This document shows positions 43,428 to 54,958 of a stretch of 64,000 nucleotides of DNA, piece by piece. The notes beneath the pieces were generated by a model. The model had not been told where the DNA came from and did no database searches. It saw only the letters and a program-made list of their open reading frames with translations. Numbering within the stretch: the stretch's first letter is position 1; every line of letters begins with the position of its first letter. Source of the stretch: Allomyces macrogynus ATCC 38327 (lineage: Eukaryota > Blastocladiomycota > Blastocladiomycetes > Blastocladiales > Blastocladiaceae); NCBI GenBank assembly GCA_000151295.1, contig GG745335.1, forward strand, positions 225,838-289,837. The letters run 5' to 3'. A program made the position numbers and the translations under genes.

Positions 43428-43654
43428 GCTCGGTCTTGAGAGAGGGGAGGTGTACGTGGAGCAGTTCGTTTGGCGTCAGACGGCGTCAGGTGTGCAGTTG
43501 TTTGTGATTCGCAGCCCTGAGCCGCAGTTTGACGTGTCATTCTTCGCTCCTGCTCGCCCTCATCTCGCAAGGGCAACGTTGAGAAACGAACTGCGGTGGG
43601 GCTCGGGGGCTCGGTACATTCCTCGCTGATCACTTTCAGCATCCCACTTTCGGG
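43427..43654. other. LSM1 3' region
   Basis: No feature recognised between the T tract and the putative transposon end. Confidence 0.4.
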
Positions 43655-43682
43655 ATAGTGTCAATGAAGTCAGGTTGGACCC

Positions 43683-43793
43683 CAATCAAGGTCGATTGGG
43701 ATGCTAGAGTCAGCTGGAGCCGATCAGAGCGGATGACCGCCCAACCAAGGTCAAGGCATCCGCGATTCATCGGACATAAACTCAATCGAGGTC
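43683..43793 (+). repeat. Three subterminal direct repeats, CAAYCRAGGTC
   Basis: The 11-mer CAAYCRAGGTC occurs at 43683-43693, 43742-43752 and 43783-43793, all in the same orientation just inside the left end. Such subterminal repeats are typical transposase-binding sites. Confidence 0.65.
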
Positions 43794-43989
43794 GCGCTGA
43801 CTGTAAATAGCCAGCGCCCAACTCTGGCCGCACAAATGAGACAAACCGCTCCCACAACGACTCTGATCGTACTCAGATCACTGCGAATGCACTAATGGAC
43901 ACCAATCGTGACCATGATTGAAGTCAGCCACCCCCAGGTCCATTAGATGACCTGACCAGAGCAACACGTTGTCAACGAACTGGAAATTG

Positions 43990-45193
43990 AAATTGAAAAA
44001 TATGATACAGACACACACGGGAACTGCTCCAACCATTCCCCATATGCTCAACATGATCATGGACCTCCAGGAGACCACGTTCCTCCTCAGCAAGGGGCCC
44101 AACAAGGACTTCCCTTGTCCCATTTGCTTGATTGGATCTGCAAACCTGTGCCACTGTGACCTGACCATTCACCAGGCAGCAATGAAGCGTGATGCTCCAA
44201 GTGTGTGCAAGTATGTCATGGACCAGCAATGTCCACAGGACGCAAAAGCTCCACCGTCTATCTCTGGTCTCCACCCTGATGGAAATATGCTGGTACTTGT
44301 TCGAAAATGCGCATGTGGCGCTCACAGCTGATCCGCTGCATACTGTCGACCTCGGCGTGTTCAGAGACGATGTTCTCCCACTTGTGCATGACACAATCCA
44401 GAGGGTGCACAAGAAAAAACGTGATGCGCAAGTCGCTTGACCAGATACGGAGCGATTGTCTCAGCAAGGACGTCTCCTTCTTCTTCTCGTTCAAGCACCA
44501 CAAGACAGCAGTTGATAATGAGATTGTTTGTCCAACAGCATCTGAGTGTCGTGATGTGATGTGCTAGGTTGTATTTGCTGCCACCCTGGTCGCTGGCAAA
44601 CTCACAGGCGTCTCTGACTTCTTGCCTGTGGTTCGTGCTCTTGTCGAAATCAGCATGTATGCCCGCCTGCCTGCCTCAACAGCAGCCATGTTGGGCCAGG
44701 CCGATGCTGCACTTGCATGGTTCATGATCCATTGGACTGAAGTAAGCAAGCAGCTGCTGGAGATTGACTGTTGTTGGCAGACACAGAACCCACTGAAGTA
44801 TCACATGCTGGCTCATCATCACGAGCTCGTCCAGGAGTTTGGTGCAGTTGATGATCAGTCGGCGCAGCTTGGGGAGCAGGCGTTGCCAAGCACAGCAACA
44901 TGCACGCATTGACGGGTGAGCTGAGTGGGATGGAGTGGCACGCTGTGGCACAGGCACTGCACAGCCAAGTTGAGGACATGGCCTCTTTCCGACCAATGTC
45001 GCTTCCCAGGATGCTGCACGACATGTTTCTTGGTTCCTGCAACAGCGACATGGCAGGCCAGGGTGAGCAAGTCCAACTGACCAATTCTTCCTTTGAAATG
45101 TCCGCTCTCGCCAACAAATCATGTGCAATGGTCGTCCGCTTGCTGCGATTCAGTCCGACCCAATGCTTGGCGTCAAGCTCGAGATGCTCTTGA
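43990..45193 (+). pseudogene. Transposase remnant, KDZ/Plavaka-like
   Basis: Frame-shifted fragments in order: CPICLIGSANLCHCDLTIHQ (about 44115, a Cys/His cluster), ADPLHTVDLGVFRDDVLPLV (about 44330; D-x-H-T-x-D-L-G is typical of these transposases), VVFAATLVAGKLTGVSDFLP (about 44575), and YHMLAHHHELVQEFGAVDDQ (about 44800; the H-x-x-H ... FG ... D pattern of the catalytic end). Stops and frameshifts separate every block, so it is dead. The family placement rests on these motifs only. A 144-codon ORF at 45265-45699 may be the same protein's C-terminal part. Confidence 0.55.
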
Positions 45194-45870
45194 CAGTATG
45201 TCGGTATTGAGAATGCTGGGAGCATTGGCATGATCAAGTCTTTGCAGACGTTGCACGTTGAGTTTTGGTTGTCTTTCTGCAGTCTCACATCAGGCACACT
45301 GCCCATGGACGCTTGATTCCGTACTATGAGCACAACGCGCACGATGGCATTGTTTTTTCCACGCTTCTGACTTTCAGCTTGCCATTGGCCAAGTTCGATA
45401 CTTTGTTGAGTGTGAACTTGGAGCACACAAGCTCGCACATGTTGAGCTCCTCAAGGTCGTTGATACGGATCATCCATAGGGCCTCATTTTTTGCGCCAAG
45501 CCAGGCAGCTCTATTTATCATTTATCGTTGCGATGACTGCGTTGGGCCTGTCGAATCAGTCGTGTCCATGCTGCATCTTATCCCAGTTGATGGGTTGTGG
45601 CGCATTGCTGTGAATGTTTCTGCCGAAACACATGCATTCCTCATGTCTCGCCACCCAGAAACGGTCGAGCGACTGCTTCTCAGGCTGCAGGCGGGTTGAT
45701 GCAGATTGATGGGTGGCTGGGTTGATGGATATCGGCGTTGCGTCCTGCTTTTGATACCATATTTTTGGCGCCGACCATGCGTGCGGAGGTCGTTTTGCGA
45801 CCCTGCTTCCAGTTGGACATGAATTGAACTTCGATTGGCCTTGCTTGATTCCGACCTGACTCAAACCAAT

Positions 45871-46179
45871 CGGCCGCGGTGTCTGCTTATGTTGAGGTGG
45901 ACGCAGTCCAACTCAGGTTACACTCCTGCACGCCCAACCGAACTGCAATCAAACTTCATTTACACTCATGCCTTCCCTGTCTCGAACGAGGACTGGGATG
46001 CATGTTGTTCAGTCGAGGACTGAGCCAGACTACGACCTCGCATCAACATCCAGAAACCGGACGTCAGACAGCAACATCGTTTGTATTGATCTGCGCAAAA
46101 CAGCACGCGATACACATCAAAACCGCACATCTACATCAAAACACCAAAACTTCACTTCTGCTCATCCACTCCCCAACGT
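45871..46179. other. Intergenic, transposon to subtilisin gene
   Basis: Lower-GC DNA, no recognised feature; serves as the 3' region of the minus-strand protease gene. Confidence 0.4.
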
Positions 46180-49100
46180 CTAGGCCATCGTGTAATGCAC
46201 CTTCTTGGTCTTGGTCGTGATGGGCTTGGGATGGCACTTGCGGTGGCACTTGCCGTGCGGCTTCTTGGGCTTGTCCGACGCCGGCTCCTCAGGCACTTCG
46301 AGCTGGCCGTACGAATCGCCCGCCGGCTGCGTCGCGATCGGCGCGGGCGTTGTTTCCGCGGAGGACGACGGCACATCCACCGTCGTCGTGGCCACGGGCA
46401 CGGGCGCGACGGGAGTCGTCTTGGCGGGCGTCGACGGCACGTCAATCGGAGTCGTCTGAGCGGGAACCGACGGCACGTCCGCCGTCTTGACAGGCGTGTC
46501 GATCACCGTCGTTGCGACCGGTACCGTGGGCTGCGCGGGAGGCGGGACGACAATCACCGTCTTGACGCCGCCGTTGCACTCGTTGCACGGCACGACCGTG
46601 TGCGTCGGGGTCACCGTCGCGGGCGCCGTCTGCGTACCCGTCGGCGGGACGATGATGATCGTCTTGACGCCGCCGGGGCACTTGCCGCAGGGCTCGGTCG
46701 TGACGGTCGGCGCCGGGCCGGCGGTCGTCGGGCTGGCGGGGACTGTGGGCTGCACGATCACCTGCGTCGTCGAGCCGTTGGGGCACGTGTTGGTGTCCTT
46801 GCAGGGAATGACCGTGTGCGTCGGCTCGATCGTGCAGACAACGGTCTGGGTGCCGACGGGCGGGATGATGATCACCGTCTTGATCCCGCCGGGACACTGG
46901 CCGCACGGGACAGTGGTCATGGTCGGCTGCGGCGTGACCGTCTGCGTCACGGTCTGGGTCGGCGGGACGATGATGATCGTCTTCGTACCGCCAGGACACT
47001 AGTTGTCGCGCGAAGAGCGAGTGGGGTCAGTTTCCTTGGTCACAAGTCGCGCGATTCGAACAGACGAACAAACGAGATGAAAAACACTTACCACCGGGCA
47101 GGGCGCAACCGTCGTCGTGACCGTCGCAGTCGGCTGGATGATGATCACCGTCTTGGTGCCGCCGGGGCACGGCGGGCACGGAATCACGGTAGTACCGGTA
47201 CCTTGCGTCGTGGTCGCGGTCGCCGTACCACTTGCTGTCGTGGTCGCGGTCTGCGAGCCCGTAACCGTAGCCGAAGCCGAACCAGTGCCCGTGGCCGTGG
47301 CCGAGGCCGAGCCAGAGCCCGTGGTCGCGGTCGCGGTCTGCGAGCCGGTGCCCGTTTGCGAACCGGTCACGGTTTGCGAGCCCGTGACCGTCTGCGAAGC
47401 GGTACCCGTCTGCGAAACGGTGGCGGTCTGCGAAACGGTGCTCGTCTGCGAACCCGCGGCCGTAGACGAATCCGAACCGGTGGCGGTCAGCGTAGACGAG
47501 GCCGAACCGGTCGCCGTCGAGGTCGCCGAGCCGGTTGCGGTCGCCGAACCGCTACCAGTAGTGGAGGTGGTGCCAGCGGCCGTGGACGAAACCGAGCTGG
47601 TGGCCGTCGATGAACCGGTACCAGTCGATTGGTTGGGAGCCGTGAAGGTGCCCGACGCGGTGGTCGTGCTGGTGGCAGCGGCCGAGCTGGTCGATGCGGC
47701 TGTGCTGGTGGCGGCAGCCGTGGTGGACTGCGACGCCGAGGACGCGCTGCTCGTGGCCGACGACGCTGCGGCGCTAGTAGTCGCCGTGGTCGAACCGGTG
47801 GTCGCCGTGGTGGCCTTAGTCGTGCCAGAGGTCGTAGTCGCGGTGGTGCTGCTAGTGACCGCGGCCGTCGTACTGGTCGAGGTACTCGCGGCCGAGCTCG
47901 TCGTCGACGACGACGTGGTGCTGGTCGTGGCCCCACCGCGCTTGATTACAATCTTTGGCGACTTCCAGACGGGCCGCAGCACCTTTTCAAAGTCGCTCGT
48001 GATGTGCTGCACCGACGGCGGCGTTAGCTCGAGCTGCCAAATGTACTCGCCGTCCGGGATCCGGTAGGCCTTGCCGGCAATCGACGACGCGGCCTCAACC
48101 GTCTTGTAGTACTCGCCGTTCCACCCGTAGACGGGCTTGCCGGTCTCCGGGTCAGTCTGGTTCGTGTAGGGCCAGAACATGGACCCGAGCGCCGCCTGCT
48201 CAATCGCGTTCAGGTACCCAATCTTGGCACCCGTCTTGGCGTCAAGGACGGCGCACGCGGCGAGACGCGTCACGAGCGTGACCTGGTAGAGCATCACGGG
48301 CATGTCGAGCCCCTTGAGCGTGAACGCGGGCGTCGTCTCCTCGGGCTTGGTCCAAACCGGCACTTCGGGCGCCTCAGTCTGGAAGTCCCAGAACCCGAGC
48401 GGCGCCGTCGAGAGCCACGGAAGACCGAGCGACGGGGTGGACAGCTGCGGGTACGTCGAGTAGTCACCGTGCATCATCGAGTAGGGCACGCTCAGCGCCG
48501 CGGGCGCGCTCGGGTTCTTTTGGCGGCGCGCCATCAGCGACTCTTCGTCCTCAGCGGCCTCGTCCACGTGCGACGTCTTGCCGTCGGCCACGGGCTTGAA
48601 CGACAAGTACCCACTCAGCAACCAGTGGCCAGGGGAAGGCATTTCCTGCAGCGTGGCCGTGACGGTAATCATGACTTGTGAGTTGACATCGACAGTCACC
48701 TGCGCCGGCTCGATCGTGACACGCGCGCCAACCGACGAGAAGTTGATATCCGACTGCGGCGCGCCGTACTCGCCGAGCACCGACCGCGCCTGGCGGTGCG
48801 TGATCGTGTAAGTCACGGGCGCGTTGCCGTTGTTGCGCAGCGTGATCCGCGCCGTCTTGCGCGTGCTCTTGGGGTTATCGCCAAACTCGATGTGCGAAGG
48901 CGTCGCAGCCACCGTGTTGGTCAGGAGCGCGTAGGCATCGACCAAACCAGCACCCTGCTTGGCAACGGGCCACATGGTCGAGTCGTCGCCATACTTGGCC
49001 GGGTGCGCCGTGTTCTGCGCGCCAAGCAATATCTTGTCAAACAGTGACGGCGACCGACGCGCCTTAGTCTTTTCGAGGTAGAGCGCGACGACACCCGCCT

Positions 49101-50945
49101 GGAAGGGCGTTGCCATGGACGTCCCACTGATCGTATTCCACAACTTGCCGCGGCGCGAAGTCCACGCCGAGTAGATGGCACCGCCCGGCGCACCAATATC
49201 GGGCTTCTGCTCCAGGTTGGCGCCGAGACCCCACGACGAGAAATCCGACGGCATGCCCGACGTCGGGTTCACGACAGACTGGTAGTTGCCGTTGAACGCA
49301 AACGTGACGGCGGCGCCGCCATTCGCCGCGTTCCATATGGCCGCGCCCGCATCGGCGTTGATGAACCCAATGTTGAGCGGGAACTTGGGCTGCGCTAGCG
49401 AGACGCCCTCGATCTCGCCGGGACGGTTGTTGTAGACGAGAACCGCCGTCGCGCCGGCCTTGAGCGCGTTGTTCGCTTTATCAGCAAAATTGCAGGTGCC
49501 GCGGCGAATCAGCGCGGCCTTGCCCGCGAAATAACCAGCGGGGAACGGCTCGCACCCGTCGTTGGACGAGGTCGGCGCGTTGGGCGAGGCCTTGACCGTG
49601 AACGTCTGGCCCTTGGGCCACTCGTGCTCGAGCTCCGTGTCCATGTTGACGCCCATCTTGTCGAGCCCAGACACGCCTGTGACGGTCGCGAGGTTGATCG
49701 TGAGCATGGCGTTGTCGAACGACGCGACGCCGAAACCCTTCGATGCGATGCCCGGGGACGACGCCTGGAACAACCCCTTGTCCCCATCGTTCCCGAGTGC
49801 CGAAACAACCATGATTCCGAGCTTAGAAAGCTTGTCTACGGCCCTGGCGTCGGGTGCATCCGAAAAGGCAGCCGACCCGCCAAGTGAAAGATTGAGAATA
49901 TCCACTTGGTCCTTGTGTGCGGCCTCCAGAGCCGCCAAAATGATTTCGTTAGACGTGGAACCCTCGCAACCGAAGACGCGGTACGGGTAGAGCTGCGCAT
50001 CGGGCGCGACGCCCGAGAATTCGTTCGCGACGAACCCGGCAGCGATACCGGCGACGTGCGTGCCGTGCCCCGCACAATCCATGGGCGAATCACCGGGTTT
50101 CGGCACGTCCTGGCCCTTCTTACGCGAATCATACGCGTCGCCGACCATGTCCTTGCCGCCGACAGCGCGGCAGCCGGGACCGAGCCACTTGTCGCACTTC
50201 TTGCCCGGCACGGCGAACGCCGGGTGCTATTGAACGTGAACAATGAGACGTTAGCATTTTTGTCGCGTGAGGAAACTTCTCCACCCGATAAATGTGAAAG
50301 CTAAAGGAGCCGTACCGTCCAATCAAGACCCGTATCAATGATCCCAATTTTGACCCCCTTGCCCGTGACCCCCAAGTTCTGGCGCGCCATGACGACGCCC
50401 GTCATGTTCTGCGCGTACCGCATCAACGGCTGCGCCATCTTGGCCTGTGCAGCACTCACTTCGATCGGGGCCTGCCGGTAATGCACGACCGGGTAGACAG
50501 CTTTGACCATGGGGGCGGCCGTCAACTTCTCGACATCGGCCGCCGACGACACCGTCACGGCTGCACCGTTGAAGAGAGTCGCAAACGTGCGGTCGACCGA
50601 GACATCGAGCGTCGACTGGGCCAGGAACCCCTTGAATTCTTGGTGCTGCGCGACAGCCTCGTCCTCGGACCCGACCACGGCCGCGGCCGCGTCGACCGAC
50701 GCACCGCTGCGCTCCATGGCGGCGAACCCGGAAGCGGCGGGCGCCGTGCGGACGGCGGGCGGCGCATCGAATTCGACGAGGAACCGGCGCTCCGAGACGC
50801 CCGAGACGTGCAGCGGCAGTTTACGCGGCGCGCGACGGATCAGGTGTGGGCGCGGCGTGAGGTCGGCGACCTCGACGGCCTGCACGGCCACGAGCGCCGC
50901 AAGCAACAGGAAGGCATAGGAAATCGCGCGGCGCGTCGACTTCAT
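46180..50945 (-). CDS. Secreted subtilisin-like protease with mucin stalk and Cys-repeat tail
   Basis: Exons 50316-50945, 47092-50226 and 46180-46998; introns 89 and 93 nt; 1527 residues. Signal peptide (MKSTRRAISYAFLLLAALVA), then an I9-like propeptide. Catalytic triad: Asp in GIIDTGLDWTHPAF (about 205, restored by the first splice), His in GHGTHVAG (about 267), Ser in SGTSMATPF (about 580). A PA domain is inserted between His and Ser (AALIRRGTCNFADKANNALK). After the protease domain come a C5a-peptidase-like Ig/Fn3 region (TARITLRNNGNAPVTYTI), about 260 residues of Ser/Thr/Ala stalk with tandem TGSQT-type repeats, and six Cys-spaced repeats of about 35 residues built on CPGGxKTVII. The end is basic and His/Cys-containing (KCHRKCHPKP). 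Probably a cell-surface or wall-associated protease. The upstream in-frame ATG at 51014 was not used because the signal peptide begins at 50945. Confidence 0.9.
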
Positions 50946-52732
50946 CTTGAGGTGCGCGGGGAGGCCCACGAGCGGGCGCGAGAGTTGAGCGAGAAGAACG
51001 AGTGCGAGATACAAGGCCGGAATGGCGTGAGCGCGTGTCTATCGAGTGCTGGAGTGCAACGGCGGCGGGATGCCCGTCTCGCGCGCGCGTCTATAGAGGG
51101 CGGACGTGGCAGACTTGCCGGATCGCAAGGGAGCGCGCGTCAGGGAGCGGGGTCAAGGCAGACTTATACCAGCGCGTTGCTGGCCCAGAATCCCCATTTC
51201 GAATTCGTCTCGGCGGTCCAACGTTACCAGCGACCGCGCGCGCCGCGCGCCAGGGTGGATGTCGCCGTCATGCCCGACGTAGAGCGCCCGACAGCTGCTG
51301 CGGCAGAGCGTGAAGAAAAAACAAACGTTTGCCGGGTGGCGAAAACACGAGGCGTTGCCCATGCGGCGCGCGCATAGGCCCTGACATTCGCCACCGCATC
51401 CTTTGTTGGACCCACAAAAACTCGAAATTCGAGTTCGAATTTTCACTCGCAGTCACTGCATGCATAGTTCGCGCATTCTCGTGTTCATTTGTTGCGGTTT
51501 TGCGAGGGGAATTCTTCGCGCTTGTGGTCTTGCCGGGTCGGACTCTCAAATATCAGGCAACGACCGCGGGTTGGCCGCCGAGCCGGGGTCGGCCATGGTC
51601 GTGGCGTGTTCCCTCCATCGTGGTCGTTTTGCACCAAGTCCCTCGCAACTGGACAGACTGGTCGGTTGTTGGTGGTTGTTTGTTGAGCGACAGTTCCAGC
51701 AGCCTGGGAAAACATTCGAGAACAGGCGGGGTTGTTTCAGGATTTGGCGCACCCAGCCCCAGGTGACACACTCCATGCGCGCGCGTGCCAGGGACGCCAC
51801 CGGAGCGCGGCTAATCGGCGGACCTCTGACTCATTCGTCGCCCGTCTGTTGTTCGGCTGCGGGCTCGGCGTGCGCTCAAGTCATCACGACCCGTCATGAT
51901 CTGGAACACCACGGCCAAAGCTGTATCTTCTTGTCCTTGTGGTTGGTGGCGAGGACGGACGGACGGACGGGTGCAGCATCAGGATTTGCAGGAGCAGGCA
52001 AGCTGCTGTTCTTCATCAATTGTATCCACTCCTTGCAGCTGCCCACGTCCAGCAGTGGCCATGTGGCGGGCCATTTTCAAACGCGAAGAAAAAATGCTGA
52101 ATTACAATAAGAATCAAAAATGTGAATCAATTTTGAGTGATAGATTTTGCTAGAGATGCGAAATGCGCCCAGCTCAACCAGGGCTGCAAGGAGAAGCTTG
52201 CAGGCAATGGACGACGGATGTGAGGCCCTTTTTGACGAGAATCCATGGCCTTGCGAATCAAGCCCGTTAATTGCAGAAACTACGCACCAAGTCTCCTCGC
52301 CGCCGTGTGGCGATGAGCAGAGTACAGCTGGTTTGGTGAGGTGGGTCCTTTAGTGTCATACGCTCTGTAATGCAGCATGAGGAGCGGGGAAAGCTGGTCT
52401 GGATTCGGACAAGTCCAAGGTGGCACTTCTCTACCAGGGGCTGACATCCAACCGGGTCAATTCGCTTCTCGTGATGGGTAGGGTCATCTTGCAGATTGGC
52501 CTGGATAGAAGCGACCGCGTGTGCGCGGTCCAGGCCTTCGGACCAGCCTCTGTGTAGCCAAGTCGCGGATTCTCTCCAGACAATGCTGGTCAAGCACTGG
52601 CGCAACTTTCGCTCACTTGCGCTCACGAACCAGAGCCGACACCCGACAACAGATACAAACGTAGCAACGCGCGCTCGATACGATCCACCGCCAGTCCCGC
52701 TCCACACCATCAAAGTCAAAGTCGGCCCGCGA
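50946..52732. other. Long intergenic region, subtilisin to rhomboid
   Basis: Holds the subtilisin promoter (minus strand). ORFs up to about 300 codons overlap it but run into known genes in other frames. The DNA drops in GC around 52060-52150. I see no gene, RNA or repeat. Confidence 0.4.
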
Positions 52733-54130
52733 CTACGGACACGACTGCAAGACCGGCAGGCACGTCAAGTACTTGCACCACGGACACATCTCCCGCCCCG
52801 TCCCCTCAATCGCCGTCGACACCGCGAGCCACGCCAGCGTCACCGCGATCCCTACCGCCGCGACCCGCACCACCCACCCGGGAAGCGACAGTTCGCGCAT
52901 CGGCCGCGTCTCCACCACATACGTCGCTTTTCTCGCCACGCCCTTCCCCATTCCTTCCTCCTCCTCGTCGCCCACCGCCGCGTCATGCACGACCCGCACG
53001 ACCGTATTCGGCATCACCGCCACCCCCACCAACCCGCCCACCACAAACCCGCCGGTATGCGCGACCTGATCAATCGCCGCAAACACCGCAATCGTCGCGG
53101 ACACGAGCATCACGCCGACCATTTTCGCCGCTTGCTGTTTCGGCCGATCCACGACGTCCCAATTCTGGACGAGACTCACAAACATGACCGCCATGATCCC
53201 ATACAGCGCGCCCGACGCGCCGACCGACATGTACATCGTGTCGGTCACCGCCATACTCGCAGCGAACCCGAACGTGCCTGCGGCCACGTACACGGTCAGG
53301 GTTCGCAAAACGCCCCATTCGCGCTCCATGAACGCGATCGCCGGGTGCTGGAAAGCCAGGTTCATGACCAGGTGCACGAGCCCGGAATGAAGCGCCATGG
53401 CCGTGACGACGCGAATCCATTGGTTCGGCGAGGCGCCGAACAGGCCGCACAGATCGGCCCAGGTGCATTGGTAGTATCCCGGCGCTTGCGGGATGGGGTA
53501 CGCGGTGGGCAGCGTGCACGGGATCGAGGTGGCAGTGGTGGGCGCGAGGAGGGTCGGGATGAACCGCATGCATGGCGTGAATCGCGCGCCGAGGAGAATG
53601 AGGGTTTCGGGGGATGGGCCGAGGAGGTAGTTCATGACGGGCGATATGGCGAGTGGGGGGCCGCCGGTGCGCGCGGCTTGCGTGATGAGAGAGGCGAGGA
53701 AGGCGAGGATGTGGACCGCGGTCAGGGTGCGCGCGAGGTAGGGTGGGGGTAGGGGAAGGTCGAGGTGCGCGGGCGTCGAGTCGGCAACCGAGTCCTTGGC
53801 GCCGTTGTCGTTGACGGTCAGGTCCGTCGCGACGGGCTCCGGGCCCGGAACGAGTGTCCATGTCGAGCCGCTGGACGACAGCTCGCGGTCTTTGGCGCCG
53901 TTCTGGGAGAAAAGCGCGCGCGAGCGGATCGTGCTCGATGTCGGCGAGTCCGACTTGGTGGACTTTGTCGGGCTTGAGTGGGCCGAGCTCGGCCAGGCGC
54001 CCAACGACGGGCTCGACTTGTAGTCGTCGCCGGGCGAGCCCACGCTCGCGTCGTTGGATTGTGGCGCCGTCGCGGTCGTGGTCAGCGGGTTCGGTGGCAC
54101 CGCGTTGGGAGCAGCGGTCGGCGAGGCCAT
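52733..54130 (-). CDS. Rhomboid intramembrane serine protease
   Basis: A 465-residue single-exon protein. The first 130 residues are a Ser/Thr/Pro-rich cytosolic region. The rhomboid core has QWIRVVTAMALHSGLVHLVM (L1/TM2 with the family HSG..H..MN pattern), GASGALYGIMAVM (catalytic Ser in GxSG, TM4) and DQVAHTGGFVVGG (catalytic His, TM6). A final hydrophobic segment near 435 gives the 6+1 layout of eukaryotic secretory rhomboids. The tail ends in a short Cys-containing stretch (CPWCKYLTCLPVL). The ATG at 54130 is first in frame. Likely cleaves membrane-anchored substrates in the secretory pathway; substrates unknown. Confidence 0.92.
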   Translation of the reverse strand: MASPTAAPNAVPPNPLTTTATAPQSNDASVGSPGDDYKSSPSLGAWPSSAHSSPTKSTKSDSPTSSTIRSRALFSQNGAKDRELSSSGSTWTLVPGPEPVATDLTVNDNGAKDSVADSTPAHLDLPLPPPYLARTLTAVHILAFLASLITQAARTGGPPLAISPVMNYLLGPSPETLILLGARFTPCMRFIPTLLAPTTATSIPCTLPTAYPIPQAPGYYQCTWADLCGLFGASPNQWIRVVTAMALHSGLVHLVMNLAFQHPAIAFMEREWGVLRTLTVYVAAGTFGFAASMAVTDTMYMSVGASGALYGIMAVMFVSLVQNWDVVDRPKQQAAKMVGVMLVSATIAVFAAIDQVAHTGGFVVGGLVGVAVMPNTVVRVVHDAAVGDEEEEGMGKGVARKATYVVETRPMRELSLPGWVVRVAAVGIAVTLAWLAVSTAIEGTGREMCPWCKYLTCLPVLQSCP

Positions 54131-54840
54131 GGCGCCGGCGGTGGAGACGGGTGACAGCGTTGGGAAGTACTGAAGGTTTGCACTGGTTAAGCAAGTTGGT
54201 GCAAGAGCGAGGTAGGTTGAGCGGGCCGACGAGCTCGCGTCAGGCCGTCGCGGCCGATCAGGACGGTGGTGGGAAGGACGCTAGCATGCGGGCGAAGGAG
54301 GGGTGGAGAGTGTGAAGGGCGACCCCAGTGATCGCTGCGTGCTTGATCGTGGGTCGGTCAGGGGGGACAGTGCGGAGTCGGAGCAAAGTCGATGGGGTCA
54401 AGTGCCACGCTGGAGCACGACCAGCGGAAGAAAGGGCGCCGGCATGTTGCCAAACTGCGGCAAGTATCGCGGGTGCAAGTGGTTAGGGGCGACATGATTT
54501 CGTCGTTCATGAACGGGGCCGCGGCGGGCACCAAAGCCTTGGCCGCGGTGCGGCTGAGGCCAACGACATGATTTGTTCAGTTATATCATGGTGCGAGACG
54601 CGGTGCCGTGTCTCGCTGTCAGGTCTTTCCCGAGCCAGTCCGGGGAGACCCGGATGTGGGATATCGGCAGGGACCGGGATTCTCTGAAGCCCGCCAACAC
54701 GTGCAGTTTGGGTCAGCTGCTGATAAGTGTGGCAGGCTCTGCGAACACGAGCGAAAAGGGGAGCCATCGACGTTCTGTTTGGCGATCACGCGTTTGCACG
54801 TTGGCCGCGATCAGCACCGTTCAAACCGGCCCCCGCAGAT
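54131..54840. other. Divergent intergenic region (rhomboid / HSP60)
   Basis: Upstream region of both genes. Scattered TTC/GAA pentamers occur before HSP60, but I could not define a clean heat-shock element by eye. Confidence 0.4.
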
Positions 54841-54850
54841 TTATATATTT
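54841..54850 (+). promoter_or_regulatory. TATA box of HSP60
   Basis: TTATATATTT, about 115 bp upstream of the HSP60 ATG, in otherwise GC-rich DNA. Confidence 0.55.
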
Positions 54851-54958
54851 GCGGTCCATCCCCCCGCCCTGCTCCCGCTCGTTTGCCGACCCGATCTGGA
54901 CCTCCCGTTGCTGCTGCTCGCGCTCTGTTCTCGCTCGACGACCAACCCAACACCAACC

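Larger units (their letters stand above)
43655..45870 (+). mobile_element. Degenerate DNA transposon with inverted ends (KDZ/Plavaka-like)
   Basis: A 2.2-kb block lower in GC than its surroundings. The left end (about 43667-43693, AGTCAGGTTGGA then AATCAAGG) matches the reverse complement of the right end (about 45841-45866, AGTCAGGTCGGA then ATCAAG), i.e. imperfect terminal inverted repeats. Between them lie pieces of a transposase in broken frames on the plus strand. Ends and class are inferred; target-site duplications could not be fixed by eye. Confidence 0.55.

Noticed and set aside
46195..47613. 472-codon plus-strand ORF
   Set aside because: Antisense shadow of the subtilisin repeat tail; low-complexity Arg/Gly composition.
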